Source: Flavobacterium sp. 11
GTDB lineage: Bacteria > Bacteroidota > Bacteroidia > Flavobacteriales > Flavobacteriaceae
Direction of reading: 5' to 3'
DNA: 64,000 nt
Assembly (NCBI RefSeq): GCF_002754315.1
Contig: NZ_PEFE01000001.1
Coordinates: 3,699,920-3,763,919 of the forward strand
Part shown: piece by piece, positions 54,245-64,000 of the stretch
How the letters are laid out: the number at the start of each line of letters is the position of its first letter
How positions within the stretch are numbered: position 1 is the first letter of the stretch
Program-made: the position numbers and the translations under genes
The notes under the pieces: generated by a model
Databases searched by the model: none
The model's input: the letters and a program-made list of their open reading frames with translations, nothing else
What the model was told of the DNA's origin: nothing

Positions 54245-54919
54245 CTACTTCATCTTTATTACTATGACCCCATTAGCACCTTGAGCTCCATAAATAGAAG
54301 CCGCAGCATCTTTTAATACACTTACACTTTTTACATTATTAGGAGAGATATAGTCTATACTTGATACAATAACGCCATCAACTACAAATAATGGATCTTC
54401 AATATTCCGAATGGAACTCACTCCTCTAATCGTAATTCTATTATCCCTTGTTACAGTAACTCCAGCTAAACGCCCTCTTATAAGGTCATATATAGTATTA
54501 TAAATACTTGAATTTTTATCGTTTTGAGCATCTAAACTTTGTGCTGTATTAACTTTGTACTGTTTATCCACATCAGAATACCCGATAGAAATATTATCTC
54601 CATTTTTAGCTCGATCTTTTATCGATTTTTGCGATTCTAAAAACATGAAATTCATTACATTTTCATTATTGAATTTAGAGGACAACAAACCATATTTATA
54701 TGAGTATACATTAATAACAGTAACCTTTTCTGGAAGCATAACTTCAAAATCCCCTTTACTATTCGTAGTAACATTAGAATAAATGGAATCTAAATATATC
54801 CTGGCATTTGCCACTGGTTTATTCTTGTAATCCATAACCTTTCCGGTCAGCTTATTTTGTGCATAACCAAAACCAACAAATACGAAGAATACAACTACTA
54901 ATGTTCTAGAAATTTTCAT
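54245..54919 (-). CDS. Plug-only TonB-dependent receptor-like protein
   Basis: The 224-residue secreted protein (signal peptide about 1-20, ending GYAQ) contains a carboxypeptidase-like domain (about 22-90, KLTGKVMDYKNKPVANARIYLD) and a TonB receptor plug (about 125-224; GRLAGVTVTRDNRITIRGVSS, DPLFVVDGVIVS and SVSVLKDAAASIYGAQGANGVIVIKMK). The barrel is missing, and the protein stops just where the barrel of a SusC would begin. No remaining barrel sequence lies downstream, because a + strand gene ends 26 bases away. It could be a stand-alone periplasmic protein; plug-only homologues are, as I recall, seen in flavobacteria. A truncated receptor is the alternative. Confidence 0.75.
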   Translation of the reverse strand: MKISRTLVVVFFVFVGFGYAQNKLTGKVMDYKNKPVANARIYLDSIYSNVTTNSKGDFEVMLPEKVTVINVYSYKYGLLSSKFNNENVMNFMFLESQKSIKDRAKNGDNISIGYSDVDKQYKVNTAQSLDAQNDKNSSIYNTIYDLIRGRLAGVTVTRDNRITIRGVSSIRNIEDPLFVVDGVIVSSIDYISPNNVKSVSVLKDAAASIYGAQGANGVIVIKMK

Positions 54920-55191
54920 AATGCAATACTTTATAAATTTTATTAAATGTACTAAAAAAGTAATCTCAAAATATTTTTTTACTAAAAATAGATATTTGCA
55001 TGAGTCAGTAAGCCATTAATAACCAAGTAAAAAGAAATTATACTAAAATAAAACCCGGTTCAAATAATTAGTAAAAAGGCTTATTTAATAAATATTTTAT
55101 CTAAAATTCAAATTTTTTAACGTTTTTAACATGATAAAAATAATTTTAGATGCATTTAATCGGTTAAATAACACATTTTGTCGATTTTCAA
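54920..55191. other. Divergent AT-rich intergenic region
   Basis: Between the plug-only protein and the carboxypeptidase gene I see no ORF or RNA structure. It is very AT-rich, and the only clear element is the promoter at its right end. Confidence 0.6.
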
Positions 55192-55223
55192 ATTGTTTTT
55201 ATAAAATATTTAATCTAGATTTG
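55192..55223 (+). promoter_or_regulatory. Promoter of the secreted carboxypeptidase gene
   Basis: ATTG at 55192-55195 and TAGATTTG at 55216-55223, 20 bases apart, fit the -33/-7 pattern of Bacteroidota. Transcription should start near 55230, leaving a leader of about 13 bases before the ATG at 55243. Confidence 0.6.
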
Positions 55224-55242
55224 AGCACCTAAATTTAACAAC

Positions 55243-58200
55243 ATGAAAAAAATTACCTATTTAGCATTGTTTTTATTGTTCTTTAATGGCGTAACATTTG
55301 CCCAGAATAAAACAACATTAAAAAAAGCTCAAGAATATTTAAAGGCAAAAGGAGAAGTAGTTTTTACTTTTAAAGCCAATAGCCAAAGTCAATTTGAAGA
55401 AATAAATAAAATTGTCTCCATAAGTCATAAAAAAGTTGACAGTCAAGATTTACAAGCAGAAGCATATGCAACTAGTGATCAATTTAAAAAATTTCTTGCT
55501 TTTGGATTACCATACAATGTTACCGCAATTGACAACGAAATACCAAAAGAAAATACTTTCCTAACCAGCAGAATTTCAGCTACATGGGACACAAGTTGGA
55601 ATGCTTATCCAAAATATTCAGAATATGTAGCAAAAATGCAATATTGGGCCACAACTTATCCAAACTTATGCACGCTACAAGCTATTGGATCAACTGCAAA
55701 TGGCAGAACATTATATATTCTTAAAATTTCTGACAATGCTTCATCAGATGAAACAGAACCGGAATTTTTATATACCTCATCAATGCACGGTGATGAAATC
55801 ACAGGTTACCCAATCATGCTGAGATTTATAGATTATCTGTTAACCAATTATGGCTCAAATTCAGAAGTTGCAAATATCGTTAATAGTACCGAGATTTTCA
55901 TTTGTCCATTAGCAAATCCAGATGGTTCATACAAAACAGCGGGAAATGACATCATGAATTCTACTGGAAATACTGCAACTAGAGCCAATGCAAATGGATA
56001 TGACTTAAATAGAAATTATCCTGATCCGCTGAATGGTTTACATCCAGATAGTGGATTACAAACAAATCCCGTTTACCAACCTGAAACACAAGCATTTCTT
56101 GCTTTTGAAAGAACACGCAACTTTGTTCTGGCTGCAAATTATCATGGTGGTGCTGAAGTTGTAAATTTCCCTTGGGACACCTATCCTACAACTGGCGGTG
56201 CTAATATCCATCCTCACGACAACTATTTTAAGTATATTTCTACAGAATATGCCTCATTATGCCAAACTGCTGATGGAAATAATTTATATATGGATGATGT
56301 TTTTGGAACCGGTCAATTTCCCGGAACAACAAATGGATCAGCTTGGTATACAGTTGCTGGAGGAAGACAAGATTACAACAACTACTTCAACCATAGTAAA
56401 GAGATAACCATTGAAGTATCTGCAACTAAATTCCCAACAGCATCAACGCTTCCCACATTTTGGAACAACAACAGACAAGCTATTTTAAACTATGTAAAAC
56501 AAGCAAATTACGGCCTGCATGGAATAGTATCTGATGCAACAGGAAACCCAATTCACGCTAAAGTATATATTAATGGTTATGACTTAAAAGGATCTTGGAT
56601 AGAAACATCTGCAACCAAAGGTGACTACCACAAAGTATTAGTAGCAGGGACCTATACTATTACTTTTGAAGCTCCAGGTTATGCTTCACAAACACAATCA
56701 GTAACCGTGTCTAATGGTATTACAACTACATTGAATTTAATAATGGTCCCTTCAACAAATTCACCATCAGTAAATGATGTAGTGATTTGCCAAGGACAAA
56801 CAGCAACATTATCTGCAATAGGTTCTGGATCTGTAAAATGGTATAATTCTGCAACTTCAACTACACCTCTTGCAACAACTTCATCTTACACAACTTCTGC
56901 TCTAGATTTAAATACTTCTTATTTTGTGGAAAGTGAAGTAACTCCTGCAAATGTTGGACCTACAACTGTATCAGGAACCTCAAATAACAATACTGCTGTT
57001 GCGAACAGGTATTTAGTTTTTAATTGTTCTACTCCTACTAAGCTAAAATCAGTACTTATAAATGCCTCTGCTGTAGGTCAAATTCTTGTAGAATTACAAA
57101 CCAGTACAGGAGTAATGTTAGAATCAAAAGTTATACTCATTACAGCTTCTGGTACTCAAGATATCGATTTAGATTTCTTTTTGCCAGCGCAAAATAACTT
57201 AAGATTAGTTTCAAGACAACTATCATATACAAATTTAACTGTTGCTACTTCTGGCATTACTTATCCATTGACAAACGGAATAGTTTCAATTACTGCTAAT
57301 AGTGGTTCTGGAACTTTCCTTCCATTTTTTAATTGGAAATTTAGCCCAATGAAAAGTAATCGTAAACAAGTACTCGTTAGTGTAAAACCAACTCCTTTAT
57401 CAACTTCTATTTCTCCAACCACAGCAGAAGCAGGAAGCAGTGCCTTTACATTAACAGTAAATGGATCTAATTTTGTTAATGGTGAATCTATTATAAGATG
57501 GAATGGAACAGATAGACCTACCACTTTTGTAAGCACAACAGAACTTACAGCTATAATCAACGCTGATGATATTGCTTCAGGCGGAACAGCAAACGTTACA
57601 CTATACAATACCTGTACCGACACAACTACTGGCAGTCAAACATTTACTATTGAATCCATTTGTTCTCCTGTTCCTGATTTAGCCAATTTACCAACTGTTA
57701 CCGCGCAATGTTCTATTGCTGTAACAGCTCCAACAGCTACTAGTACTTGTGCCGGAGTAATTACGGGAACTACTACCAATCCTTTAATGTATATCACTCA
57801 AGGAACTTATACTATACTGTGGACGTATAATGATGGTAATGGAAATACTTCCACTCAGAATCAAACTATCCTTATTGATGATACCATTCCAGCAGTTGCA
57901 GATGTGGCTTCTTTAGCTACAGTTACCGGACAATCTTCGGCTACGGTTACTGCCCCTACCGCTACTGATGCCTGTACCGGAACTATTACTGGAACAACTA
58001 CCAGTCCTTTGAACTATTCAACTCAAGGAACCTATACTGTTGTTTGGATCTATGACGATGGAAATGGAAATACTTCCACTCAAAATCAAATAGTAACTAT
58101 TGCTGATACAATAGCCCCATCAACACCTACGAATTTAACTGCTTCTGGAACAACTCAAACAACCACCAATTTATCTTGGACAGCCTCAACGGATAATAAT

Positions 58201-59070
58201 AGTGTTACCGAATATGATGTTTATAGAGGAGTAACATTGTTAGGAACTGTTACCACAAATTCTTATGCTGCAACTGGATTAACAGCTTCAACCGCATATA
58301 CGTTCTCCATAAGAGCAAAAGATGCAGTAGGAAATGTTTCTACCTCTAGTAATACTATAAATTTAACAACACTTGCTAACACTGTAACATATTGTGCATC
58401 GATGGGAAGCAGTGTTACTCGTGAAAAAATTGGTAAAGTAGTTTTCGGAACAATCAATAACGCTTCAACCGGCGGAACGGGTTATGAAGATTACACTACT
58501 ATTTCTACAAATACAACTAGAGGAACAGCTTATACCATAACAATAACGCCTTCTTGGACTTCAACAAAATACAAAGAAGGATATGCCGTTTGGATAGATT
58601 ACAATAGAGATGGTGATTTTGCAGATTCTGGCGAACAAGTATGGACAAAAGCAGCATCAACACAAACTCCTGTTTCCGGAACATTTACGATTCCTGCAAC
58701 CGCAGCATTTGGTGCAACGAGAATGAGAGTTTCTATGAGATATAACGGAATTCCTTCTTCATGTGGAACATTTACTGCTGGACAAGTTGAAGATTATACT
58801 ATAAATATTATTTCTGCTACTGCAAGATTAATTGAATCTGCTAAAATACAAGAAATCAATATATATCCAAACCCTGTAAAAGGAGCTGTTTTAAATATTT
58901 CATCAGCTGAAAAAGCTACTTACAGAGTTATTAATTTACTTGGCCAAGAAGTTTCAAAAGGAAAAATTGAAAATGGAGCTATTCCTGTTTCAAATATAAA
59001 CGCTGGTACTTATTTACTAGAAATAACCACAAACGGACAATCTGTAATAAAACGCCTTATTAAGCAATAA
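55243..59070 (+). CDS. Secreted M14 zinc carboxypeptidase with T9SS type A sorting domain
   Basis: The 1275-residue exoenzyme starts with a signal peptide (about 1-20, ending TFAQ) and a pro-region. The M14 catalytic domain (about 110-420) shows zinc ligands HGDE (His182, Glu185) and His301 (NYHGG), with DLNRNYPDP and catalytic Glu391 (TIEVSATK). Then come a carboxypeptidase-regulatory domain (about 425-500), an Ig-like and an IPT/TIG-like domain, two similar HYR-like repeats (about 805-960), a fibronectin type III domain (about 963-1045), a GEVED domain (about 1050-1190) and a T9SS type A sorting domain at the end (INIYPNPVKGAVLNI to VIKRLIKQ). It removes C-terminal residues from peptides outside the cell. 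Confidence 0.92.
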   Translation: MKKITYLALFLLFFNGVTFAQNKTTLKKAQEYLKAKGEVVFTFKANSQSQFEEINKIVSISHKKVDSQDLQAEAYATSDQFKKFLAFGLPYNVTAIDNEIPKENTFLTSRISATWDTSWNAYPKYSEYVAKMQYWATTYPNLCTLQAIGSTANGRTLYILKISDNASSDETEPEFLYTSSMHGDEITGYPIMLRFIDYLLTNYGSNSEVANIVNSTEIFICPLANPDGSYKTAGNDIMNSTGNTATRANANGYDLNRNYPDPLNGLHPDSGLQTNPVYQPETQAFLAFERTRNFVLAANYHGGAEVVNFPWDTYPTTGGANIHPHDNYFKYISTEYASLCQTADGNNLYMDDVFGTGQFPGTTNGSAWYTVAGGRQDYNNYFNHSKEITIEVSATKFPTASTLPTFWNNNRQAILNYVKQANYGLHGIVSDATGNPIHAKVYINGYDLKGSWIETSATKGDYHKVLVAGTYTITFEAPGYASQTQSVTVSNGITTTLNLIMVPSTNSPSVNDVVICQGQTATLSAIGSGSVKWYNSATSTTPLATTSSYTTSALDLNTSYFVESEVTPANVGPTTVSGTSNNNTAVANRYLVFNCSTPTKLKSVLINASAVGQILVELQTSTGVMLESKVILITASGTQDIDLDFFLPAQNNLRLVSRQLSYTNLTVATSGITYPLTNGIVSITANSGSGTFLPFFNWKFSPMKSNRKQVLVSVKPTPLSTSISPTTAEAGSSAFTLTVNGSNFVNGESIIRWNGTDRPTTFVSTTELTAIINADDIASGGTANVTLYNTCTDTTTGSQTFTIESICSPVPDLANLPTVTAQCSIAVTAPTATSTCAGVITGTTTNPLMYITQGTYTILWTYNDGNGNTSTQNQTILIDDTIPAVADVASLATVTGQSSATVTAPTATDACTGTITGTTTSPLNYSTQGTYTVVWIYDDGNGNTSTQNQIVTIADTIAPSTPTNLTASGTTQTTTNLSWTASTDNNSVTEYDVYRGVTLLGTVTTNSYAATGLTASTAYTFSIRAKDAVGNVSTSSNTINLTTLANTVTYCASMGSSVTREKIGKVVFGTINNASTGGTGYEDYTTISTNTTRGTAYTITITPSWTSTKYKEGYAVWIDYNRDGDFADSGEQVWTKAASTQTPVSGTFTIPATAAFGATRMRVSMRYNGIPSSCGTFTAGQVEDYTINIISATARLIESAKIQEINIYPNPVKGAVLNISSAEKATYRVINLLGQEVSKGKIENGAIPVSNINAGTYLLEITTNGQSVIKRLIKQ

Positions 59071-59090
59071 TCATTTGAAATTTTATAATG

Positions 59091-59122
59091 AAAAAGCTAT
59101 CTCGAATCGAGGTAGCTTTTTT
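59091..59122 (+). terminator. Terminator of the carboxypeptidase gene
   Basis: AAAAAGCTA and TAGCTTTTT pair, with an inner CTCG/CGAG stem, and are followed by more T. It lies about 20 bases after the stop codon. Confidence 0.75.
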
Positions 59123-59523
59123 ATAATTGGTTAAAAAGAATTTACCTTAATTATTTACATTTAATAAATTTCACTACAATATTAATATTTATAATACACT
59201 TATTACAAAGTAATTAGCCACTTTTAATTCAATCATATTGAATATTAAATTATATAATCTTAAAAACTGTTTTCAATACATTTTTAGTAAAAAGAATGAA
59301 ATAGTATCGAAACATTGTTTTTTGACGTTATTCAATGCATTTTATCGATAAAAATTATATTTATTATGAATAAATATTTTACATTTGGACAGTATTTTTT
59401 TTTATTAAAGCATTAAATAACTGTCAACTAAAATTATTATACTAAGAATACACTTATTAAACATTATTACTAGAATAAATTAAAATTATAAAGCAATACC
59501 TATCATTACTTTTAGCCCAAAAT
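59123..59523. promoter_or_regulatory. Leader and probable promoter of the giant secreted protein
   Basis: About 400 bases of AT-rich DNA with no ORF. An exact -7 type box TACATTTG lies at 59380-59387, but no TTG is found at the proper distance before it. A start there would leave a leader of about 130 bases before the ATG at 59524. Confidence 0.35.
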
Positions 59524-62500
59524 ATGAAGAGAACTCTACTTTTAACAAAAAATTTTAATCCTCTTTCCTTCTTTGCTATCTCAAGAGTAAAGCAACATAA
59601 AACCCAATCTATAGTAGCCTTTTTAAGTTTCTTCATGATGCTTTTCTTGGGAAGCAAGATCAACGCACAAACTTCCACCGTAACAATTTCTTCCACGGGT
59701 GCAGGAACTTGGACTGTGCCTGCAGGAGTAACAGGTTCCATAATAGTTGAGGCATGGGGAGCTGGTGGGTCTGGTGGCGGAGTCAGTGGTAAAGATATAG
59801 GTGCGTCTGGAGGAACAGGAGGAACATACGTTCGAAGTACTTTTACAGGGATTGTTGCAGGCACCGTCTACAATATTAATGTAGCACCTCCAACCCCTAA
59901 AGGAGCATTAGGGACAGCGGGAACAAATGGTCAAGGCTCTTGGTTTAATACTCCAGGAATTTTATTTGCAAATGGAGGTTTAGGCGGAAACGGAGGAACT
60001 AATAATGGCTCAGCAAGAACAGCTATAACCACGGGAAGTATTGGTAACACAATTATATCAGGAAACTCAACTTCTGCTGGATCAGCTAGCCTTGGCTCAG
60101 CTGGAGGAAATGGAGGAAATGGGGGCGGTGCAGGTGGCGTATTTGTTGGAACTTCACCTAACAGCTCATATATTGACGGAAACAATGGCTTAACTCCAGG
60201 CGGCGGCGGCGGCGGATCAACAGTAGGAGGAGGTAGCTGTGGTTGCTCTAGTACGGGAGGTACGGGAGGACGAGGAGAAATTAGAATAACCTATAATACT
60301 CCTGCTTGTACCACTCCAACAGCACAGCCAACTGCATTATCTTTAACCCAAACAAGTAGCACTATAAATGGTTCTTTTACTCTACCGAGTCCAGCTTCAG
60401 ATAATTACTTAGTAGTACTTAATACTACAGGCATTGCTCCTTCCCCATCAAATGCGACAACATATACCATTGGATCAACTTCTCTTGGCGGTACTAATGT
60501 TGTTGTAGATAATGACAACAACAATACTTTTACGGCTACCGGTCTTAGCGCATCGACTTTATATTATATATACATTTTTTCTTATAATTCCCTATCGTGT
60601 AATGGAGGACCATCATACAATTCCATTTCACCTTTAAACGGAAATAAAACAACATCGTCTTTTACTTATTGTACACCCGGCAATAGCACTTGTAATGGCC
60701 CTACGATAACAAACGTCACTTTTAATACTATTAATAATACATCCACTTGTTCGAATACAGATGGAAATGCTTACAGTAATTACTACGCAACAGGATCTCC
60801 AACAACTTCTATTATTAAAGGCTCCAGCTATAACATTAGTGTCAATACAGCTACTACAGGAATCGTTTCAGTATGGATTGATTACAATAACAATGGAAGC
60901 TTTGAAGCATCTGAATGGACACAAGTCTATACTTCTTCAACTAGTGGTAATACTAGCATTACAATCCCAATCGCAGCAATTGATGGTAATACATTAATGC
61001 GTGTTAGAAGTAGAAATTCAGGAAGTGCTAATGGTTCAGGTGATTCATGTACTACATTTGGTAGTGGAGAAACTGAGGATTATATAGTAAATATTTTATC
61101 TCCGGCACCATTAACAAATGGACCTGGAGGTGTAATTACTGATTTACAATTATGGTTAAGATCTGACTTACTTAATGGAACAACTAGTATAGCTGACAAT
61201 ACTGATGTAACTACATGGAATACTCAAGGTAGAGGTAGTAATGCTACTAAGCCTACTTCAATTGGCGCTCCAAAATACAGAAACATTGCGACTCACAATA
61301 TCAATTTTAACTCAGTAGTTGATTTTACAAATAACTACACCACTACCCCTCAAGTTTATACTGATACCGATGCGAATAGACAATATTTAAAAGGCACCTC
61401 AGGATTTTACAGTCAGGATATTTTTGTAGTAATGATTCCAGATGTAACCGTTACCTCAGCTTTAGCGAGTATGGATATTTTTTGTGGAGATAAAAATTCA
61501 GCTGCTCAAGAAACTGATGGAACAGGTATTGGTTATGGAAATTATACCAGTAGAATGAGTAATGAAGTTTTAACCTACGCACTAGGTACATCATCTGGTG
61601 CTGGAATGGGCTATGGCGTAACTCATCAAAGTACAACAGCTTCCTACAGTACTCCAGGTATCATAAATGCACGAAATAATAGTGGAATAACTGGTACTGA
61701 GTTGTACTTTAACGCAAATAACATAGTTAATTTCACTACTGACTCTGGGTTATTTGGCAATGTAAATGACTCTCGATTCTGGATTGGAAGAAGTGAAGGC
61801 TGGGACGGTAGTTTAGACGGAAGAGTAGGTGAAATAATAACTTTTAGTTCAAGAGCAACGGATTTACAAAGAAGCAACATTCAAAGTTATTTGGCTATAA
61901 AATATGGTATAACCTTAGGTGTTAATGGTACTTCCATGAATTATACTAACTCAGCTGGAGCAATCATTTGGGATGCAACCGCAAATACCGGTTATAATAA
62001 TGATATTACAGGAATCGGTAGAGATGACCTATCAAAACTGAATCAAAAACAATCCAAAAGTGTTAATACATCTGATGAAATAACAATAGGTTTAGCTGAT
62101 ATTTATGCAACTAATACCGCAAATACCAACAGCTTTGATACGGACAAGAAATTCTTAGTTTGGGGTAATAATAAAGGTACTCTGGCTGCTCAAACTCCTG
62201 TTGTCGTAAATATTAGTTCGGGAATAACTTCACCATCTACTTTAACCAGTGACGTAAGTTTCGTCTCTGTGGGAAGAACTTGGAAAGTAGTAGAAACTGG
62301 CGGAAATGTTGCCACTGCAAAGGTTTCTATTCCTTCAACAATGCTTACAGCAACAATAACGCCGCCTGGAGACTACTTAATGTTTATATCAAATACTCCT
62401 GTTTTTAATCCTACAGCGGAATACCGTGTGATGACATCAAACGGAAGCAATTTGGAAACTACCTATGATTTTGACGGAACTAAATACATTACTTTTGGAT

Positions 62501-64000
62501 ATGCTCCAGAGAGAACCTTTGTACGTAGCATCAAATTCAATGGTACAACTGATTACATGGATGCTGGAAAAGTACTCGACTTAAGCCCTAACTTTACCGT
62601 TTCAGCTTGGATTAATCCAAATAATACAAATAAAACTATTCTTTCAAAAAGAAATAGTACGTTCTCTCAAGGATATGATTTAAGTATTAATAGTGCAGGA
62701 AAAGCAGAAATGAGTTGGTATGCTGGGGTCAGCAAAAAAACAATTGTTTCCAATGCTTTTATTCCATTAGGAAAATGGCATCATGTGGGAGTAACGTTTG
62801 ATGGTACTACAGCAAAAATGTACATCGATGGTGTAAATACCATCAGTTCTAATTTATCCGGAATCCCTACAGCAACTAACGATTCTTTCTTAATTGCAGC
62901 TGCAGATGGAACGACTCCATCGTCGTTTTTTAATGGATCTATTGATGAAGTTAGAGTTTGGAAAGATGACCTTACTGAAGCACAATTTCGTTATGTTATG
63001 AATCAAGAAATTTCGCAAGACGCATCCAAAACTAAAGGAGTAATAATACCAACTAGCATCTCACAAAATGACATAGGAATTGTAGATTGGACTATCCTTA
63101 ATGCATACTATCCTATGTCTACGTATACGTATACCAATGCGAAAGACAAATCTAGTTATGGTTTAACTGCAGCTTTAAAAAACTTAAAAACAGTAGATTT
63201 GCAAACGGCTCCTTTACCTTATGAGTCAGCTGCAAACGGAAATTGGGAAACTGTAGAAACCTGGGTAAACAGTACAGTCCAAGATTTACCATATAGTCTT
63301 TCAATAGAAGATCCTACAAAGACTATAGATTGGAATATTGTAAAAACAACACACAATATTACTTCACCAGGAAATAAAACCGTTTTAGGATTATTTGTAA
63401 ATAGCAATACTTTGAGCGCTACTAACGACTCAAAAATTGAAGTTTCCCATTACCTGAAACTAGATGGTAAAATTGATTTGGTGGGAAGGTCACAATTGGT
63501 ACAAAAACTAGGCAGTGATTTAGACGCTACTAGTTCCGGTTCATTAGAAAGAGACCAACAAGGACAGGCTAACAAATATAATTACAACTATTGGAGTTCA
63601 CCTGTTGGAGCGATTAACTCCACTACAAATAACAATAACTTTACTGTAGCTGGGGTTTTAAAGGATGGAACAAATCCTGCCTTACCAGGAACAATAACTT
63701 GGATTAATGGATATGATGGAGCAACATCTCCATTTAGTTTAGCTCGTTATTGGATCTATAAATTTGATAATTTAGGGAACGATTACGCCAATTGGACTCA
63801 AATATTTGAAACAGGACAATTAGAAGCCAGTAAAGGATTTACTTTAAAAGGAAGTGGAGCAGCTACTGCAAATCAAAATCTAACCTTTTTAGGAAAACCT
63901 AATAATGGTACTATAAATAATACTGTAGGAGCTGATCAATTGTTACTGATAGGAAATCCATATCCATCTGCATTGGATGCAAATAAATTCATAGATGATA
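59524..64000 (+). CDS. Giant secreted multidomain protein, 3' end outside the window
   Basis: The frame opens at the ATG at 59524 and stays open to the edge: 1492 residues without a stop, so the gene is incomplete here. An extended N-terminus leads into a signal peptide (about 25-49, ending INAQ). A Gly-rich region follows (about 55-255), then a fibronectin-like unit, a GEVED domain (about 390-525, ending ETEDYIVNI), a segment DLQLWLRSDLLNG to YLAIKYGI (about 540-795), a LamG-like domain (about 1000-1155, VSAWINPNN and WHHVGVTFDGT) and a region near the edge with NYNYWSSPVG and LIGNPYPSALD. These are typical of large T9SS-exported adhesins in Flavobacterium. The sorting domain would lie downstream. 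Confidence 0.88.
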   Translation, partial: MKRTLLLTKNFNPLSFFAISRVKQHKTQSIVAFLSFFMMLFLGSKINAQTSTVTISSTGAGTWTVPAGVTGSIIVEAWGAGGSGGGVSGKDIGASGGTGGTYVRSTFTGIVAGTVYNINVAPPTPKGALGTAGTNGQGSWFNTPGILFANGGLGGNGGTNNGSARTAITTGSIGNTIISGNSTSAGSASLGSAGGNGGNGGGAGGVFVGTSPNSSYIDGNNGLTPGGGGGGSTVGGGSCGCSSTGGTGGRGEIRITYNTPACTTPTAQPTALSLTQTSSTINGSFTLPSPASDNYLVVLNTTGIAPSPSNATTYTIGSTSLGGTNVVVDNDNNNTFTATGLSASTLYYIYIFSYNSLSCNGGPSYNSISPLNGNKTTSSFTYCTPGNSTCNGPTITNVTFNTINNTSTCSNTDGNAYSNYYATGSPTTSIIKGSSYNISVNTATTGIVSVWIDYNNNGSFEASEWTQVYTSSTSGNTSITIPIAAIDGNTLMRVRSRNSGSANGSGDSCTTFGSGETEDYIVNILSPAPLTNGPGGVITDLQLWLRSDLLNGTTSIADNTDVTTWNTQGRGSNATKPTSIGAPKYRNIATHNINFNSVVDFTNNYTTTPQVYTDTDANRQYLKGTSGFYSQDIFVVMIPDVTVTSALASMDIFCGDKNSAAQETDGTGIGYGNYTSRMSNEVLTYALGTSSGAGMGYGVTHQSTTASYSTPGIINARNNSGITGTELYFNANNIVNFTTDSGLFGNVNDSRFWIGRSEGWDGSLDGRVGEIITFSSRATDLQRSNIQSYLAIKYGITLGVNGTSMNYTNSAGAIIWDATANTGYNNDITGIGRDDLSKLNQKQSKSVNTSDEITIGLADIYATNTANTNSFDTDKKFLVWGNNKGTLAAQTPVVVNISSGITSPSTLTSDVSFVSVGRTWKVVETGGNVATAKVSIPSTMLTATITPPGDYLMFISNTPVFNPTAEYRVMTSNGSNLETTYDFDGTKYITFGYAPERTFVRSIKFNGTTDYMDAGKVLDLSPNFTVSAWINPNNTNKTILSKRNSTFSQGYDLSINSAGKAEMSWYAGVSKKTIVSNAFIPLGKWHHVGVTFDGTTAKMYIDGVNTISSNLSGIPTATNDSFLIAAADGTTPSSFFNGSIDEVRVWKDDLTEAQFRYVMNQEISQDASKTKGVIIPTSISQNDIGIVDWTILNAYYPMSTYTYTNAKDKSSYGLTAALKNLKTVDLQTAPLPYESAANGNWETVETWVNSTVQDLPYSLSIEDPTKTIDWNIVKTTHNITSPGNKTVLGLFVNSNTLSATNDSKIEVSHYLKLDGKIDLVGRSQLVQKLGSDLDATSSGSLERDQQGQANKYNYNYWSSPVGAINSTTNNNNFTVAGVLKDGTNPALPGTITWINGYDGATSPFSLARYWIYKFDNLGNDYANWTQIFETGQLEASKGFTLKGSGAATANQNLTFLGKPNNGTINNTVGADQLLLIGNPYPSALDANKFIDD

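Noticed and set aside
59931..60185. Pro-rich - strand ORF
   Set aside because: It is the antisense of the Gly-rich region of the giant secreted protein; similar to the frame at 59457-59864.

Overview
The window looks like a chromosomal segment of a Flavobacterium-type member of the Bacteroidota. This rests on very AT-rich DNA, Bacteroidota-type promoters (TTG, about 20 bases, TAnnTTTG), two SusC/SusD pairs, a PorP/SprF protein next to a giant SprB-like adhesin, and several proteins with type IX secretion (T9SS) sorting signals. No rRNA and no intact tRNA gene was found.

Layout. 0.1-1.4 kb: a small membrane protein, a lipoprotein and a tiny membrane ORF. 1.6-13.8 kb: a dense defence island on the + strand. 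It holds (i) a MazG-like pyrophosphohydrolase overlapping a three-part protein (GIY-YIG nuclease, DUF2075/Schlafen-type helicase, LexA/S24-type autoprotease); (ii) a RADAR system, with the ATPase RdrA split over two ORFs by a frame change and an intact adenosine deaminase RdrB; (iii) a PLD-fold protein with Cys clusters; (iv) McrBC with an EVE domain. 14.0-23.0 kb: a 2613-residue surface adhesin and its SprF-like partner. 23.1-24.3 kb: non-coding DNA with tandem 10-, 20- and 12-bp repeats, ending in a 3' tRNA-Met fragment with its terminator, which looks like an integration scar (att site).

24.5-36.0 kb: a complete K+ uptake locus read on the - strand: NtrC-like sigma-54 activator, small proteins, KdpF, KdpA, KdpB, KdpC, a porin, a KdpD sensor module and a separate histidine kinase. 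A second copy of the tRNA-end/terminator repeat lies at 36.0 kb, so the Kdp locus sits between two 57-bp direct repeats. Dispersed AT-rich repeats fill its gaps and one lies inside kdpB.

36.2-46.3 kb: a - strand uptake locus: ECF sigma factor, FecR anti-sigma factor, SusC, SusD, a large secreted zinc metalloprotease and a DUF3347 protein. 46.8-52.5 kb: a second SusC/SusD pair with a PhoD-like phosphatase. 52.9-54.9 kb: three small uncharacterised or reduced proteins. 55.2-64.0 kb: a secreted M14 carboxypeptidase with a T9SS sorting domain, and a giant secreted protein running off the right edge.

The strongest candidates for undescribed biology are the MazG plus GIY-YIG/helicase/autoprotease pair, the split rdrA, and the tRNA-derived repeats bracketing accessory DNA. 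All functional calls are by eye from sequence motifs; no database search was run.
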